A stretch of 12,334 nt of DNA from an uncultured Desulfurellaceae bacterium (GTDB lineage: Bacteria > Campylobacterota_A > Desulfurellia > Desulfurellales > Hippeaceae): the NCBI GenBank assembly GCA_913056505.1, contig CAJXLZ010000011.1, forward strand, positions 1 to 12,334. The letters run 5' to 3'. Below, piece after piece: positions 1-6,911 of the stretch. A program made the translations under genes and the position numbers. The notes under the pieces are model-generated. The model did no database searches. It was not told the DNA's origin and saw nothing but the letters and a program-made list of their open reading frames with translations. Positions within the stretch are counted from its first letter, which is position 1, and every line of letters starts with the position of its first letter.

Positions 1-152
1 TTAATATCAACCGCCACAACAGGCACGCTGGAACTTTTATAGACAAGATATCTCAATCCGTTACTTAATTGGGATTTCAAAATATGAGGCGTTTCCGCAT
101 AAGCAACGGAGCTAACAAAAAACATAATCACAAGTAAAAACAGTTTCTTCAT
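1..152 (-). CDS. M16 family peptidase-like protein, N-terminal part (cut by window edge)
   Basis: Only the first 50 codons are present. The ATG at 152-150 overlaps the stop of the upstream M16 gene by 4 bases (ATGA), so translation is probably coupled. The protein begins MKKLFLLVIMFF and has a classic signal peptide with a likely cleavage site after VAYA (about residue 19). It continues as a strand reading LSNGLRYLVYKSSSVPVVAVDI, which resembles the opening beta-strand of M16 domains (LxNGLxxxV...P.V...). It should therefore be a second, exported M16 protein. Such pairs often combine one active subunit with one that lacks the zinc motif. The part that would carry HxxEH lies outside the window, so activity cannot be judged. 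Family assignment rests on the N-terminal pattern and the tandem position. Confidence 0.75.
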   Translation of the reverse strand, partial: MKKLFLLVIMFFVSSVAYAETPHILKSQLSNGLRYLVYKSSSVPVVAVDI

Positions 153-1486
153 CTTATACCACCCTTATACTGCGCATTGCTAACGATCTTGCCTTTTTGT
201 GGTATTAAAAAGCAGTCACTCTCACGATCTTTTACAAAATACTTATTTGCTGCCGCCATAATATCCCGTTTTGTAATTTTTTTAATGATGGACGGATAAT
301 TTTCATAATATTTTCTCATATCAAAAGCGGCATAAAAAGCAAACGAACTGTTTTTTTCACTTAAGGTCTCTTGGGAAAAATAGTAGTCCGAAATGGCTTT
401 TGATTTAGCAGCATTCAATGTATCAATATTAAAATCGCCGCTTTTTATCTTATTCAACTCATTTTCAATGGCATCCCTCGCCCTATTAAAACTAATATTT
501 TTGTTTATGTCGGCAAATATTTCAAATAAACCTTTATCGTGAATTCTCTCCTCATTGCCTCCGGAAATAGATGATAAAATATGCTTATCCCTTATAAGAT
601 CTTTATCCGCCATAGAACTTTTCATATAAAACAGCATGTATGAAATAAGATCAAGCTCGGGCGTGAATCTACTCTTTGCATTGTCTATTTTAAAGCCCAT
701 AGCCAATTTTTTCATAGATGAAGGCTTCTTTATATACATAATTCTTCTTCCGATTTGCTGGGGTTCTTGGGTTATTCTGCATTCTATATCGGCAGGTTTT
801 TTGTTGGAAAAATATTTTTCAACAGCTTTTTTCGCACTATCTGTATCAATGTCACCGCTTATAACAATAATAGCATTATTTGGCAGATAATATTTCTTAT
901 AAAACCTCCTCAAATCCCCTAAATCATAATGTTTTATGTCGTATGCATATCCTATGGGCGTCCATCTATAGGCAGACGCCAGATAAGCCAAATTATGGAG
1001 CGAATAGTATAAGAACCCGCTTGCGGAATTATCTATTCTCCATAACCTTTCCTGATATACAACGTTTCTTTCCTTTTGAAAACGCTTGTCGTTCAAATCA
1101 AGATTGCTCATCATATCGGCATATGCAGCAAGAGCCTTTTTGTAGGCACTTTTTTTGATAGTTATAAAATACATTGTATAATCAAAAGAGGTTTGAGCGT
1201 TATTAACGCCGCCAAATTCCTCTGACAATCTATCAAGATAACCGTCTTTAAAGTGTTTGCTGCCTCTGAAGTTCATATGTTCAAGCATATGTGCAATTCC
1301 TGTTATGGAGTTATATTCACAATATGATCCAACCCTATATAAAACTGTTATATTTACTATGCCTAATCTGTGATCCTCTTCTATATAATATTTCAACCCG
1401 TTTTTTAGTGAAAAGGATCTATAAGATGCAAATGCACTTGGTGAAAAAAGACAGAGCACAAATAAAAATATAATAACTTTACGCAT
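149..1486 (-). CDS. M16 family zinc metallopeptidase (pitrilysin-like), exported
   Basis: The 445-residue protein begins with a hydrophobic signal peptide (about residues 1-20, ending SAFA), so it probably acts in the periplasm. The inverted zinc motif HxxEH is intact at H66-M-L-E69-H70. The third zinc ligand is expected at E146 in the helix ERNVVYQE, with the conserved E139 seven residues earlier. The spacing of 76 residues from H70 fits the family. The rest covers the usual two-domain M16 half (about 430 residues), including the LPNNAIIVISGDID strand. The ATG at 1486 overlaps the end of lemA by 8 bases, and the stop overlaps the next M16 gene by 4 bases. Bacterial enzymes of this kind degrade small peptides or unfolded envelope proteins. 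The substrate here is unknown. Family call is secure. Confidence 0.93.
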   Translation of the reverse strand: MRKVIIFLFVLCLFSPSAFASYRSFSLKNGLKYYIEEDHRLGIVNITVLYRVGSYCEYNSITGIAHMLEHMNFRGSKHFKDGYLDRLSEEFGGVNNAQTSFDYTMYFITIKKSAYKKALAAYADMMSNLDLNDKRFQKERNVVYQERLWRIDNSASGFLYYSLHNLAYLASAYRWTPIGYAYDIKHYDLGDLRRFYKKYYLPNNAIIVISGDIDTDSAKKAVEKYFSNKKPADIECRITQEPQQIGRRIMYIKKPSSMKKLAMGFKIDNAKSRFTPELDLISYMLFYMKSSMADKDLIRDKHILSSISGGNEERIHDKGLFEIFADINKNISFNRARDAIENELNKIKSGDFNIDTLNAAKSKAISDYYFSQETLSEKNSSFAFYAAFDMRKYYENYPSIIKKITKRDIMAAANKYFVKDRESDCFLIPQKGKIVSNAQYKGGIR

Positions 1487-2084
1487 AACACAAATTCATT
1501 TTTAAACTTGATTGTTTATTACCGAAATCTACCTTAGGGACTGCTTTTTCGGCCTGCTTGATTTCAAAATATGGATATTGCTTTAATCCCATTCTTGTTG
1601 CAACTATATTTGCAGGAATGGATCGTATAGTTGCATTGTATATCTTGACTATATCGTTATACCTTTTTCTTGCAACTGCAATTCTATTTTCCGTGCCTTC
1701 CAGATTATCCATTAATCGTGTAAATTCTTCGTTGGCTTTTAACTCAGGATAACGCTCAACTATTACAAGCAGCCTTGATATGGCGGCATCCAGTTGATTG
1801 TTTGCCGCTATTTCTTCTTTGGGGTTCTTTGCGCCCATAAGTTTTGCTCGCGCATCAGCCACATGTTCAAATATCTCTTTTTCATGCTGAGCATAACCTT
1901 TCACGCTATTTACTAAGTTCGGGATTAAATCTGCCCTTCTTTTTAACTGCACATCAACATTACTCCAACTTGATCTTACCTCTTCATCAAGTCTTATTAA
2001 TTTGTTGTATGTAGCATAGTAATATATACCTCCAGCTATAACAATAATAAAAATAACTGCAATAACTCCAAGAGCTCCTTTCAT
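1479..2084 (-). CDS. lemA: LemA family membrane protein
   Basis: The 201-residue protein has one N-terminal transmembrane segment (about residues 4-26) followed by a helical domain with the LemA signature. YNKLIRLDEEV leads into WSNVDVQLKRRADLIPNLV (residues 40-58) and then VKGYAQHE. The later helix contains NRIAVARKRYNDIVKIYNA. Length is near the family norm of about 185-200 residues. The C-terminus has a short extra tail after the usual VPKVDF. The ATG at 2084 has a strong GGAGGT Shine-Dalgarno 8 bases upstream. It follows the TPM-domain gene by 38 bases, and this pairing is common in bacteria. The biochemical role of LemA is poorly defined; with its neighbours it suggests an envelope function. 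Family call is firm, function is not. Confidence 0.93.
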   Translation of the reverse strand: MKGALGVIAVIFIIVIAGGIYYYATYNKLIRLDEEVRSSWSNVDVQLKRRADLIPNLVNSVKGYAQHEKEIFEHVADARAKLMGAKNPKEEIAANNQLDAAISRLLVIVERYPELKANEEFTRLMDNLEGTENRIAVARKRYNDIVKIYNATIRSIPANIVATRMGLKQYPYFEIKQAEKAVPKVDFGNKQSSLKMNLCYA

Positions 2085-2122
2085 TTATCTGTACCTCCAT
2101 TTTATCATTTTATTCTTATCTA

Positions 2123-2968
2123 TCACCAGTTTCCTCCTATACCGCCGCCGCCTGTTGAGCCACCACCAAATCCGCCGAATCCGCCGCCGAATCCGCCGCC
2201 GAGATTATTATCCCAATCGCTATTGTAAGACCCAAAAAATAGACCCAGCATCATAGGAAAAAGATATGGCCCAAGCGCTATAATCACGCCTATTAACAAG
2301 ATCAGATTTATTAAGCCGAGGGTATGATGAGCTTTCTTGGCTTTAAATGATCCATTTAAGGTGATATTATAGTGGTGAGCCGTAATATTTGCTATTGCTG
2401 CACTGCCATTTAAAATACCGGCATTGTAATCGCCCTTTTTGAAATATGGAATAATATAATTATCCCTTATACGTCCCAACAACCCATCAGGCAAAAATCC
2501 CTCAACGCCATAACCCGTGTCTATGCGCATTTTCCTATCTTTAACATCAACAAGAAACAACACGCCGTTGTCTTTGCCCTTTTTACCTATTCCCCATTTC
2601 TGGAACAGATTAACAGAATAATCAAATATATCATCGCCGTTTATGGATTTAACTGTAACAATTACCAACTCAACACCTGTTTTAGCATCTAACTCTTTAG
2701 CAAGCATGTTCAATTTGCTCTTTGTGTTGCTGTTTAATATATGCGCAAAATCATTAACATAACCAACGGGCTTCGGTATACTTTCAGCACCTATTCCATT
2801 TGTCGTTCCCGCATACGCGGGAATCCAGAGTCTAAAATCAAGATTCCGCATCAAGTGCGGAATGACAAGAGAACAACAATTAGTCTTCGGTATATCTTTA
2901 GTCTCGACAAATACAACAGATAAAAAAACAATTATAACACTAAGAAAGAACTTTATCAGATATCTCAA
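2123..2968 (-). CDS. TPM-domain (YgcG-type) membrane protein carrying an in-frame palindromic repeat insertion
   Basis: The 281-residue protein has a hydrophobic signal or anchor (residues 1-21) and a TPM domain from about residue 64 to 195. The domain opens with IPKPVGYVNDFAHIL and includes LVIVTVKSINGDDIFDY, WGIGKKGKDNGVLFLV and IDTGYGVEGFLPD. A hydrophobic stretch follows (about 216-248), then a Gly-rich tail (GGGFGGGFGGFGGG) ending GGNW, the standard YgcG layout. Residues about 35-56 are encoded by a palindromic DNA repeat (VIPHLMRNLDFRLWIPAYAG), and IPK occurs at both 26-28 and 64-66. Without that 38-residue segment the protein would be about 243 residues. The start is TTG at 2968, supported by GAGG 12 bases upstream; it overlaps the preceding gene by 29 bases. 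TPM proteins often accompany LemA. The molecular role is not established. Confidence 0.9.
   Translation of the reverse strand: MRYLIKFFLSVIIVFLSVVFVETKDIPKTNCCSLVIPHLMRNLDFRLWIPAYAGTTNGIGAESIPKPVGYVNDFAHILNSNTKSKLNMLAKELDAKTGVELVIVTVKSINGDDIFDYSVNLFQKWGIGKKGKDNGVLFLVDVKDRKMRIDTGYGVEGFLPDGLLGRIRDNYIIPYFKKGDYNAGILNGSAAIANITAHHYNITLNGSFKAKKAHHTLGLINLILLIGVIIALGPYLFPMMLGLFFGSYNSDWDNNLGGGFGGGFGGFGGGSTGGGGIGGNW
2169..2201. repeat. GC-rich tandem repeat encoding the Gly/Phe tail
   Basis: On the plus strand AATCCGCCG is followed by two exact copies of the 12-base unit AATCCGCCGCCG. Read on the minus strand they encode the GGGF units of the TPM protein tail. The tract is much richer in GC than its surroundings. 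Because the copies are nearly identical, slippage could change the tail length between strains. Confidence 0.8.
2771..2894. repeat. 10-base direct repeats bracketing the palindromic insertion
   Basis: CTTCGGTATA occurs at 2771-2780 and again at 2885-2894. The 114-base offset equals exactly 38 codons. It creates the repeated IPK in the TPM protein, once before and once after the palindromic element. The arrangement resembles a target-site duplication, but neither copy touches the palindrome directly; about 15 bases separate them on each side. Either the inserted unit is larger than the palindrome, or the duplication is coincidental. Confidence 0.6.
2796..2870. mobile_element. Palindromic repeat element (small dispersed type) inside a coding region
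   Basis: The element contains two hairpins. The left one pairs TTCCCGC (2806-2812) with GCGGGAA (2817-2823) around ATAC. The right one pairs ATTCCGCA (2843-2850) with TGCGGAAT (2856-2863). The outer ends are also inverted: GTCGTTCC at 2802-2809 against GGAATGAC at 2859-2866, one mismatch. This is the layout of the GTCATTCCCGC...GCGGGAATGAC dispersed repeats common in proteobacterial and rickettsial genomes, where one translation reads WIPAYAG. Here the minus-strand gene reads through it without a stop. Exact borders are uncertain; the CCATTTGTC start is shared with the copy near 6394. Confidence 0.82.
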
Positions 2969-3605
2969 CTAATTTTTTAACCTCATCTAAATATTTTTTA
3001 AACATAGGAAACAATTTTTCAAATTTCAGATCGCCTGCATCACTTAAATACTTGAATGCATCAAGCTTAATATTAAATTTTTCCTCAAATACATCTATTA
3101 GTGTATTATCATTTACGACAGTGCCCTTTAATCTAAGTAAATTCCTCAGTATAAGCAGCATATTATACATGGAACGGTATGTTAGATCATCGATTATTTT
3201 TTTTTGAAGTGGTAGATCGATAAACGCCCCTCTCAATGACAGTAGTTTACTCCTTAATTCATACTCAATTTGAACCCTTAGGGCACGTTCACTAACATTT
3301 ATATTGCTAAAAATATTCTCACCGTAAAGTATTTCCGAATTTTCTTTCAATTCCATCATTTCCATACAAAATACATCAGCAGCATCTTCAAAAAATGACC
3401 TACTTGCAACAATAGGCGTAGAATATTTCTTTTTGTATCTCAAATAAGCTCTCTTAACATTATGCAAATCCTCGGCATTAACATTATCAAGGACAATAAA
3501 TATTCCGTTCTTATTTAGAAATGAGGTTACACCTATGTTATGCAGCCCCATGCTGATCAGCCTGTCCTGAAAATGACCTTTAATAATCTCAACGAATCTA
3601 TCCAT
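2940..3605 (-). CDS. Conserved protein of unnamed family, possibly nucleotidyltransferase-like
   Basis: The preferred start is ATG at 3605 (221 residues). It overlaps the tgt stop by 8 bases and has GAGAGGGG just upstream. A longer reading from 3653 would run deep into tgt and lacks support. The protein looks soluble, with no signal peptide or membrane segment. An N-terminal strand region (GIFIVLDNVNAEDL, about 35-47) is followed by FFEDAADVFCMEMMELKE (71-88), YGENIF (94-99) and a helical half with LRVQIEYELRSKLLSLRG (109-126). The order DVF-x-E-M...YGE...LR.Q.E.EL..KLL recalls uncharacterised proteins sometimes labelled nucleotidyltransferase-like. I cannot see a complete polymerase-beta-type GS...DxD motif, so the catalytic claim is weak. 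It sits between tgt and the TPM gene, overlapping both, so it is part of the operon. Confidence 0.8.
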   Translation of the reverse strand: MDRFVEIIKGHFQDRLISMGLHNIGVTSFLNKNGIFIVLDNVNAEDLHNVKRAYLRYKKKYSTPIVASRSFFEDAADVFCMEMMELKENSEILYGENIFSNINVSERALRVQIEYELRSKLLSLRGAFIDLPLQKKIIDDLTYRSMYNMLLILRNLLRLKGTVVNDNTLIDVFEEKFNIKLDAFKYLSDAGDLKFEKLFPMFKKYLDEVKKLVEISDKVLS

Positions 3606-4707
3606 ATCCCCTCTCTTCATAAAAGTGTTTGCGAAAAAGTGCAAATTCACCATTCAATATCGCAGAGCGCGCATCTTTAGCTAACTTGATATAATAGTAT
3701 AGATTGTGGATCGTTGCAAGCGTATAAAATGACAGCTCACCGGCTTTGTAGAGATGACGCAAATATCCGCGTGAAAAATTTTTACATGTATAGCATCTGC
3801 ACCCCTCTTCAATTGGTCTGTCATCTTGCGCAAATTCTTTTCTTTTTATATTTAGATTGCCGAAGCGCGTAAATAACATACCATTTCTTGCATTACGTGT
3901 AGGCATAACACAATCAAACATATCAACACCGAGATTTATCATCTCTATTATATCCTCTGGTCTTCCCACACCCATAGCATATCTTGGTTTATCCTCAGGC
4001 AGCAATTCACTTACAATCCCGGCAGCCTCATACATCTCATCTTTGGATTCTCCGACGCTCAATCCGCCTATTGCAAATCCGTTGAAATTTAGTTCTCTCA
4101 TCCTCAATGCCGCCTCTTTTCTAAGATCATCAAAGACACCGCCCTGAACTATTCCGAATAGTCCCCGTAAAGGCAGCATCTTTCTTGCTTCAATGGATCG
4201 TTTAGCCCAATTAATAGTCATATCCAGCGAATCTTTAATGTATTTTTTATCTTTTGTGTATGGTGGACATTCATCTAACGACATAGCTATATCACTGCCC
4301 CAGCGGGATTGCAACTCAACAACCTTTTCCGGCGTAAAAAAATGCTTTGATCCGTCAATATGAGAGGAAAATATAACACCATCTTTAGATATCTTTCTCA
4401 AAGAACTCAAGGAAAACAGCTGAAAGCCACCGCTATCGGTCAAAATTCCCCTATTCCATCCGCTGAATTTATGCAGTCCGCCAAGTTTTTCTATTGTTTG
4501 AACCCCCGGTCTTAAATATATGTGATATGTATTTGATAATATAATTTTAGATCCTATTGCTTTCAGCATACAGGGCAATATGGCTTTAACCGAAGCTTGA
4601 GTTCCAACAGGCATAAAAACAGGCGTATCTATCTGCGTATGCCCCAAATCAAGCACTCCGGCGCGGGCAGATATATCTTTTTTTTCAAGAGAAAACGAAA
4701 ACTTCAA
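3598..4707 (-). CDS. tgt: Queuine/preQ1 tRNA-guanine transglycosylase
   Basis: This enzyme swaps guanine-34 for preQ1 in the anticodons of GUN tRNAs, a late step of queuosine synthesis. The 369-residue protein is full length. D91 lies in TDSGGFQ, the nucleophile is D265 in MFDCVMPTR, and the substrate-pocket motifs GIVQGG (185-190) and GFAIGGLSVGE (210-220) are present. The structural zinc site is complete: C303, C305, C308 and H334. The start is TTG at 4707, with AAGG 7 bases upstream; it overlaps the stop of the beta-propeller gene by 4 bases (TTGA), and no better ATG exists near this end. queD, an early step of the same pathway, is about 6 kb upstream in a separate transcription block. Confidence 0.98.
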   Translation of the reverse strand: MKFSFSLEKKDISARAGVLDLGHTQIDTPVFMPVGTQASVKAILPCMLKAIGSKIILSNTYHIYLRPGVQTIEKLGGLHKFSGWNRGILTDSGGFQLFSLSSLRKISKDGVIFSSHIDGSKHFFTPEKVVELQSRWGSDIAMSLDECPPYTKDKKYIKDSLDMTINWAKRSIEARKMLPLRGLFGIVQGGVFDDLRKEAALRMRELNFNGFAIGGLSVGESKDEMYEAAGIVSELLPEDKPRYAMGVGRPEDIIEMINLGVDMFDCVMPTRNARNGMLFTRFGNLNIKRKEFAQDDRPIEEGCRCYTCKNFSRGYLRHLYKAGELSFYTLATIHNLYYYIKLAKDARSAILNGEFALFRKHFYEERGYG

Positions 4708-5519
4708 CGATCTACCTTAATTAAATCCAATCTATTTCTCGAGATTAAAGGCACAAAGATTGTATTATCTTTAATATATATATCCGCTACATTTGCTTGA
4801 AAATGCTTTATAATATCAAAATGTTTCATATTGAATGTTGTTTTTATAATCAGTCCTTTTCTGTAATCCGAAAGATAAATACTATTTTTATCGATAAAAA
4901 TGCCGTCAAATCCATCAAATTTTTTTACCTTTACAGACTTTATCAATTTGCCGTTTGATGACACTATATTTATCACAGGCTTATTAAATGATACTACTAT
5001 AAATGCATTAAGTTTTTGAGAAAATACTATACCATTTGGAGATAATCCACTTTGTGAAAAAAATACACTGACTTTACCATCTTTCCCCATCTTAAAAATG
5101 CAATCTTTAAGTGTATCCGTAACATATACTTCACCATCTTTTACAACTAAATCATTTAAAAATTTTGCATTTTTTACAGTTGTACAAGATTTTTTATTCT
5201 CTTTTTTTAAATCTGCAACGCATATTCTGTTAACATCTGCAATATATAGTCTATTATCGTATGCATATATGCCCTTTGGTGATTTTAGGCCATCTATATA
5301 TTTGTACTCTATTATATGCCCGTACCTATCCAGCTTCGTTATAAAACCATCATCTTTTTCATATCTTCCCACATTGGATACATAAATAAAATTTTTGTAC
5401 TGCCATACGCTTTCTGGATGGTGGAAGCCTGCAATAGTTTTTGTTTTGCTAAATTTAAATCCATATACAGCAAGCGCAACCAAAATTATAAGTAATAAAC
5501 TGTATTTCATACGTGGCAT
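4704..5519 (-). CDS. Membrane-anchored beta-propeller protein (SMP-30/NHL-like)
   Basis: The 271-residue protein has an N-terminal hydrophobic segment (about residues 5-20), a signal anchor or signal peptide, so the rest is probably periplasmic. The body holds about six repeats of the form (P)xGIxxxxxxLYVxDxxxxxIxK, near residues 35-50, 83-105, 121-145, 162-185, 205-228 and 246-268. Examples are SPKGIYAYDNRLYIADV and FLNDLVVKDGEVYVTDT. This matches a small beta-propeller of the SMP-30/gluconolactonase or NHL kind. ATG at 5519 is chosen over ATG at 5510 because GGAGGT lies 11 bases upstream of the first but 20 upstream of the second. It overlaps the ABC gene by 13 bases. No catalytic metal site could be assigned, so binding or scaffolding is as likely as catalysis. 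Confidence 0.8.
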   Translation of the reverse strand: MPRMKYSLLLIILVALAVYGFKFSKTKTIAGFHHPESVWQYKNFIYVSNVGRYEKDDGFITKLDRYGHIIEYKYIDGLKSPKGIYAYDNRLYIADVNRICVADLKKENKKSCTTVKNAKFLNDLVVKDGEVYVTDTLKDCIFKMGKDGKVSVFFSQSGLSPNGIVFSQKLNAFIVVSFNKPVINIVSSNGKLIKSVKVKKFDGFDGIFIDKNSIYLSDYRKGLIIKTTFNMKHFDIIKHFQANVADIYIKDNTIFVPLISRNRLDLIKVDR

Positions 5520-6358
5520 CTTAAAAGTCTACCTCCAACATCTTTCAACTTCGGAAATTGAGTATAACAGCAATCACACCTCTTTTCACAGATATTAACA
5601 AAAGGACACATATCATTGGATTGTTCAATATTGTCTAAAACTGCAAATCTATCTGTGTCATAATGCATATCTGCTTTGGGCGCCGCGTTTATTAATATTC
5701 TTGTGTAAGGATGCATAGGATTCTTAAGCAGATCTCTGGAGTTGGCATATTCAATAATTAAGCCGTTATATAAAACAATAACACTGCTATCAAATTTAAG
5801 CAGATCAAGATCGTGTGTAATAAATATTATGGATATACCTGAATTTTTATTCAAATCTTCAAACAACTTAACAATTTGCCTCTGCGTTGTCTTATCCAGT
5901 GCGCTTGTAGGTTCATCTGCAACAACTGTTTTTGAATCCAAAAGAGCAAGAGCAATTAACGCCCTCTGTTTCATACCACCGCTTAAATTGTGGGGATATG
6001 ATTTCAAAATTCTATCTACATCTTTCAAACCGACATCCAATAAAGTATTTTTCAACAGAGCAAGATTGTTTTTAATTTCCTTCATCTGATATTCTATACT
6101 AAACACAGGGTCCATAGATTCTGACAGACTCTGCGGCACATATCCGATTTTCTCGGATGATCTTACATATCCTTCAAAATCTATTTTATAAAACTTATCT
6201 AAACCTGCCACGATGCGCCCTAGAGTTGTTTTTCCGGCACCGCTTTCACCCACTATAGTTAACACACCGCCCGTATCTAATCTAAAATCAATATCTTTGA
6301 GAACATTATTATTGGAATAACGCGCGCTTCTTATATGAACATCAAGTGACATTAGCAT
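5507..6358 (-). CDS. Peptide/nickel-type ABC transporter ATP-binding protein (DppD/OppD-like)
   Basis: The 283-residue ATPase has a full set of motifs: Walker A GESGAGKTT (37-45), Q-loop Q76, signature NLSGGMKQR (124-132), Walker B with D148 and E149, and H-loop H182. HPYT (216-219) and the C-terminal Cys-rich tail mark the oligopeptide/dipeptide/nickel import subfamily. The tail has C251PF, C257, C261, C263, C264 and C281-H282. It is somewhat shorter than typical DppD (about 320 residues). No permease, partner ATPase or binding protein is next to it, so it is an orphan here. The start is ATG at 6358, with ATG at 6352 as an alternative; neither has a clear Shine-Dalgarno. It follows purE after 85 bases containing a degraded repeat. 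Confidence 0.92.
   Translation of the reverse strand: MLMSLDVHIRSARYSNNNVLKDIDFRLDTGGVLTIVGESGAGKTTLGRIVAGLDKFYKIDFEGYVRSSEKIGYVPQSLSESMDPVFSIEYQMKEIKNNLALLKNTLLDVGLKDVDRILKSYPHNLSGGMKQRALIALALLDSKTVVADEPTSALDKTTQRQIVKLFEDLNKNSGISIIFITHDLDLLKFDSSVIVLYNGLIIEYANSRDLLKNPMHPYTRILINAAPKADMHYDTDRFAVLDNIEQSNDMCPFVNICEKRCDCCYTQFPKLKDVGGRLLRCHV
5531..5536 (-). promoter_or_regulatory. Shine-Dalgarno that decides the beta-propeller gene start
   Basis: GGAGGT on the minus strand, inside the end of the ABC gene, lies 11 bases before ATG 5519 and 20 before ATG 5510. It favours the upstream start. Confidence 0.65.
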
Positions 6359-6393
6359 TTATATCTTTAGTGTAATTTTTGTTAAACACAACA

Positions 6394-6429
6394 CCATTTG
6401 TCATTCCCGCGAACGCTCAGAATCCAGGC
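6394..6429. repeat. Degraded copy of the palindromic repeat in the purE-ABC gap
   Basis: CCATTTGTCATTCCCGC at 6394-6410 matches 2796-2812 at 16 of 17 positions. Both copies continue to AATCCAG after a short divergent stretch. The inner hairpin is damaged (GAACGCTCAG instead of a clean GCGGG arm), and there is no second hairpin. It looks like a decayed half element, in the same orientation as the copy in the TPM gene. It occupies much of the 85-base gap (6359-6443), which holds no gene. Confidence 0.7.
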
Positions 6430-6443
6430 TTTTCCTTTGTAAC

Positions 6444-6911
6444 TTACGCATTTAACTCTCTTAGTTTATTCTCTTCTTTAATCTTATATTCATTGAGTTT
6501 GTTCCTTAATGCTTCACTATTTAGAGCAAATAGACGAACAATAAATAGTGCTGCATTTTTTGCTCCTTTTTGTCCAATACCCATAGTGGCAACAGGAACA
6601 CCAGACGGCATTTGAGCAATAGATAACAAAGCGTCAAGCCCCATCAATTCCGATGCAACAGGAACACCTATTACAGGCTTGCTTGTATATGCAGCAAGAA
6701 TACCCGGTAGTGCCGCAGATAAACCAGCTATTACTATGGATGCATCGTAATATTTTTCCACCTTCAATGCTATATCCTTAGTAAGATTGGGACTTCTGTG
6801 CGCACTCGTTATAAATTCATCGTAGGGTATATCAAAATACTCTAAAATTTTTTTTGCTGCGAGAACAACATTTTTATCATTTATGCTGCCCGATATGATA
6901 GCCACTCTCAT
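6444..6911 (-). CDS. purE: N5-carboxyaminoimidazole ribonucleotide mutase / AIR carboxylase catalytic protein
   Basis: PurE forms CAIR in purine synthesis, normally from N5-CAIR made by PurK. The 155-residue protein is of normal length. It shows the nucleotide-binding start VAIISGSIND, the catalytic-His motif SAHRSP (residues 36-41), PVIGVPV, and the conserved LDALLSIAQMPSGVPVATM with GAKNAALF. The loop that reads AGAGGAAHLPG in E. coli PurE is AGLSAALPG here, two residues shorter and without that His. Otherwise the protein looks like the bacterial class I type rather than the Treponema type (no AGRSN, no PPPSD). ATG at 6911 overlaps the purD stop by 4 bases (ATGA), so the two genes are probably coupled. 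Confidence 0.95.
   Translation of the reverse strand: MRVAIISGSINDKNVVLAAKKILEYFDIPYDEFITSAHRSPNLTKDIALKVEKYYDASIVIAGLSAALPGILAAYTSKPVIGVPVASELMGLDALLSIAQMPSGVPVATMGIGQKGAKNAALFIVRLFALNSEALRNKLNEYKIKEENKLRELNA

Noticed and set aside
2796..2870. Intrinsic terminator from the strong hairpins
   Set aside because: No T-run follows on either strand, the element lies within a coding region, and the gene continues through it.
3606..3653. Upstream start at 3653 for the 221-residue protein
   Set aside because: It would extend the overlap with tgt to 56 bases, while ATG 3605 has a purine-rich ribosome site and a short overlap typical of this operon.
5742..6089. Plus-strand open frame of 115 codons opposite the ABC gene
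   Set aside because: It is the complement of a strongly conserved ATPase with all motifs, and its translation has no family features.
6359..6390. Possible promoter before the ABC gene (TTAACA...TATAAA)
   Set aside because: The -10 like TATAAA runs into the start codon itself and the spacer is 16 bases; in AT-rich DNA such matches occur by chance.
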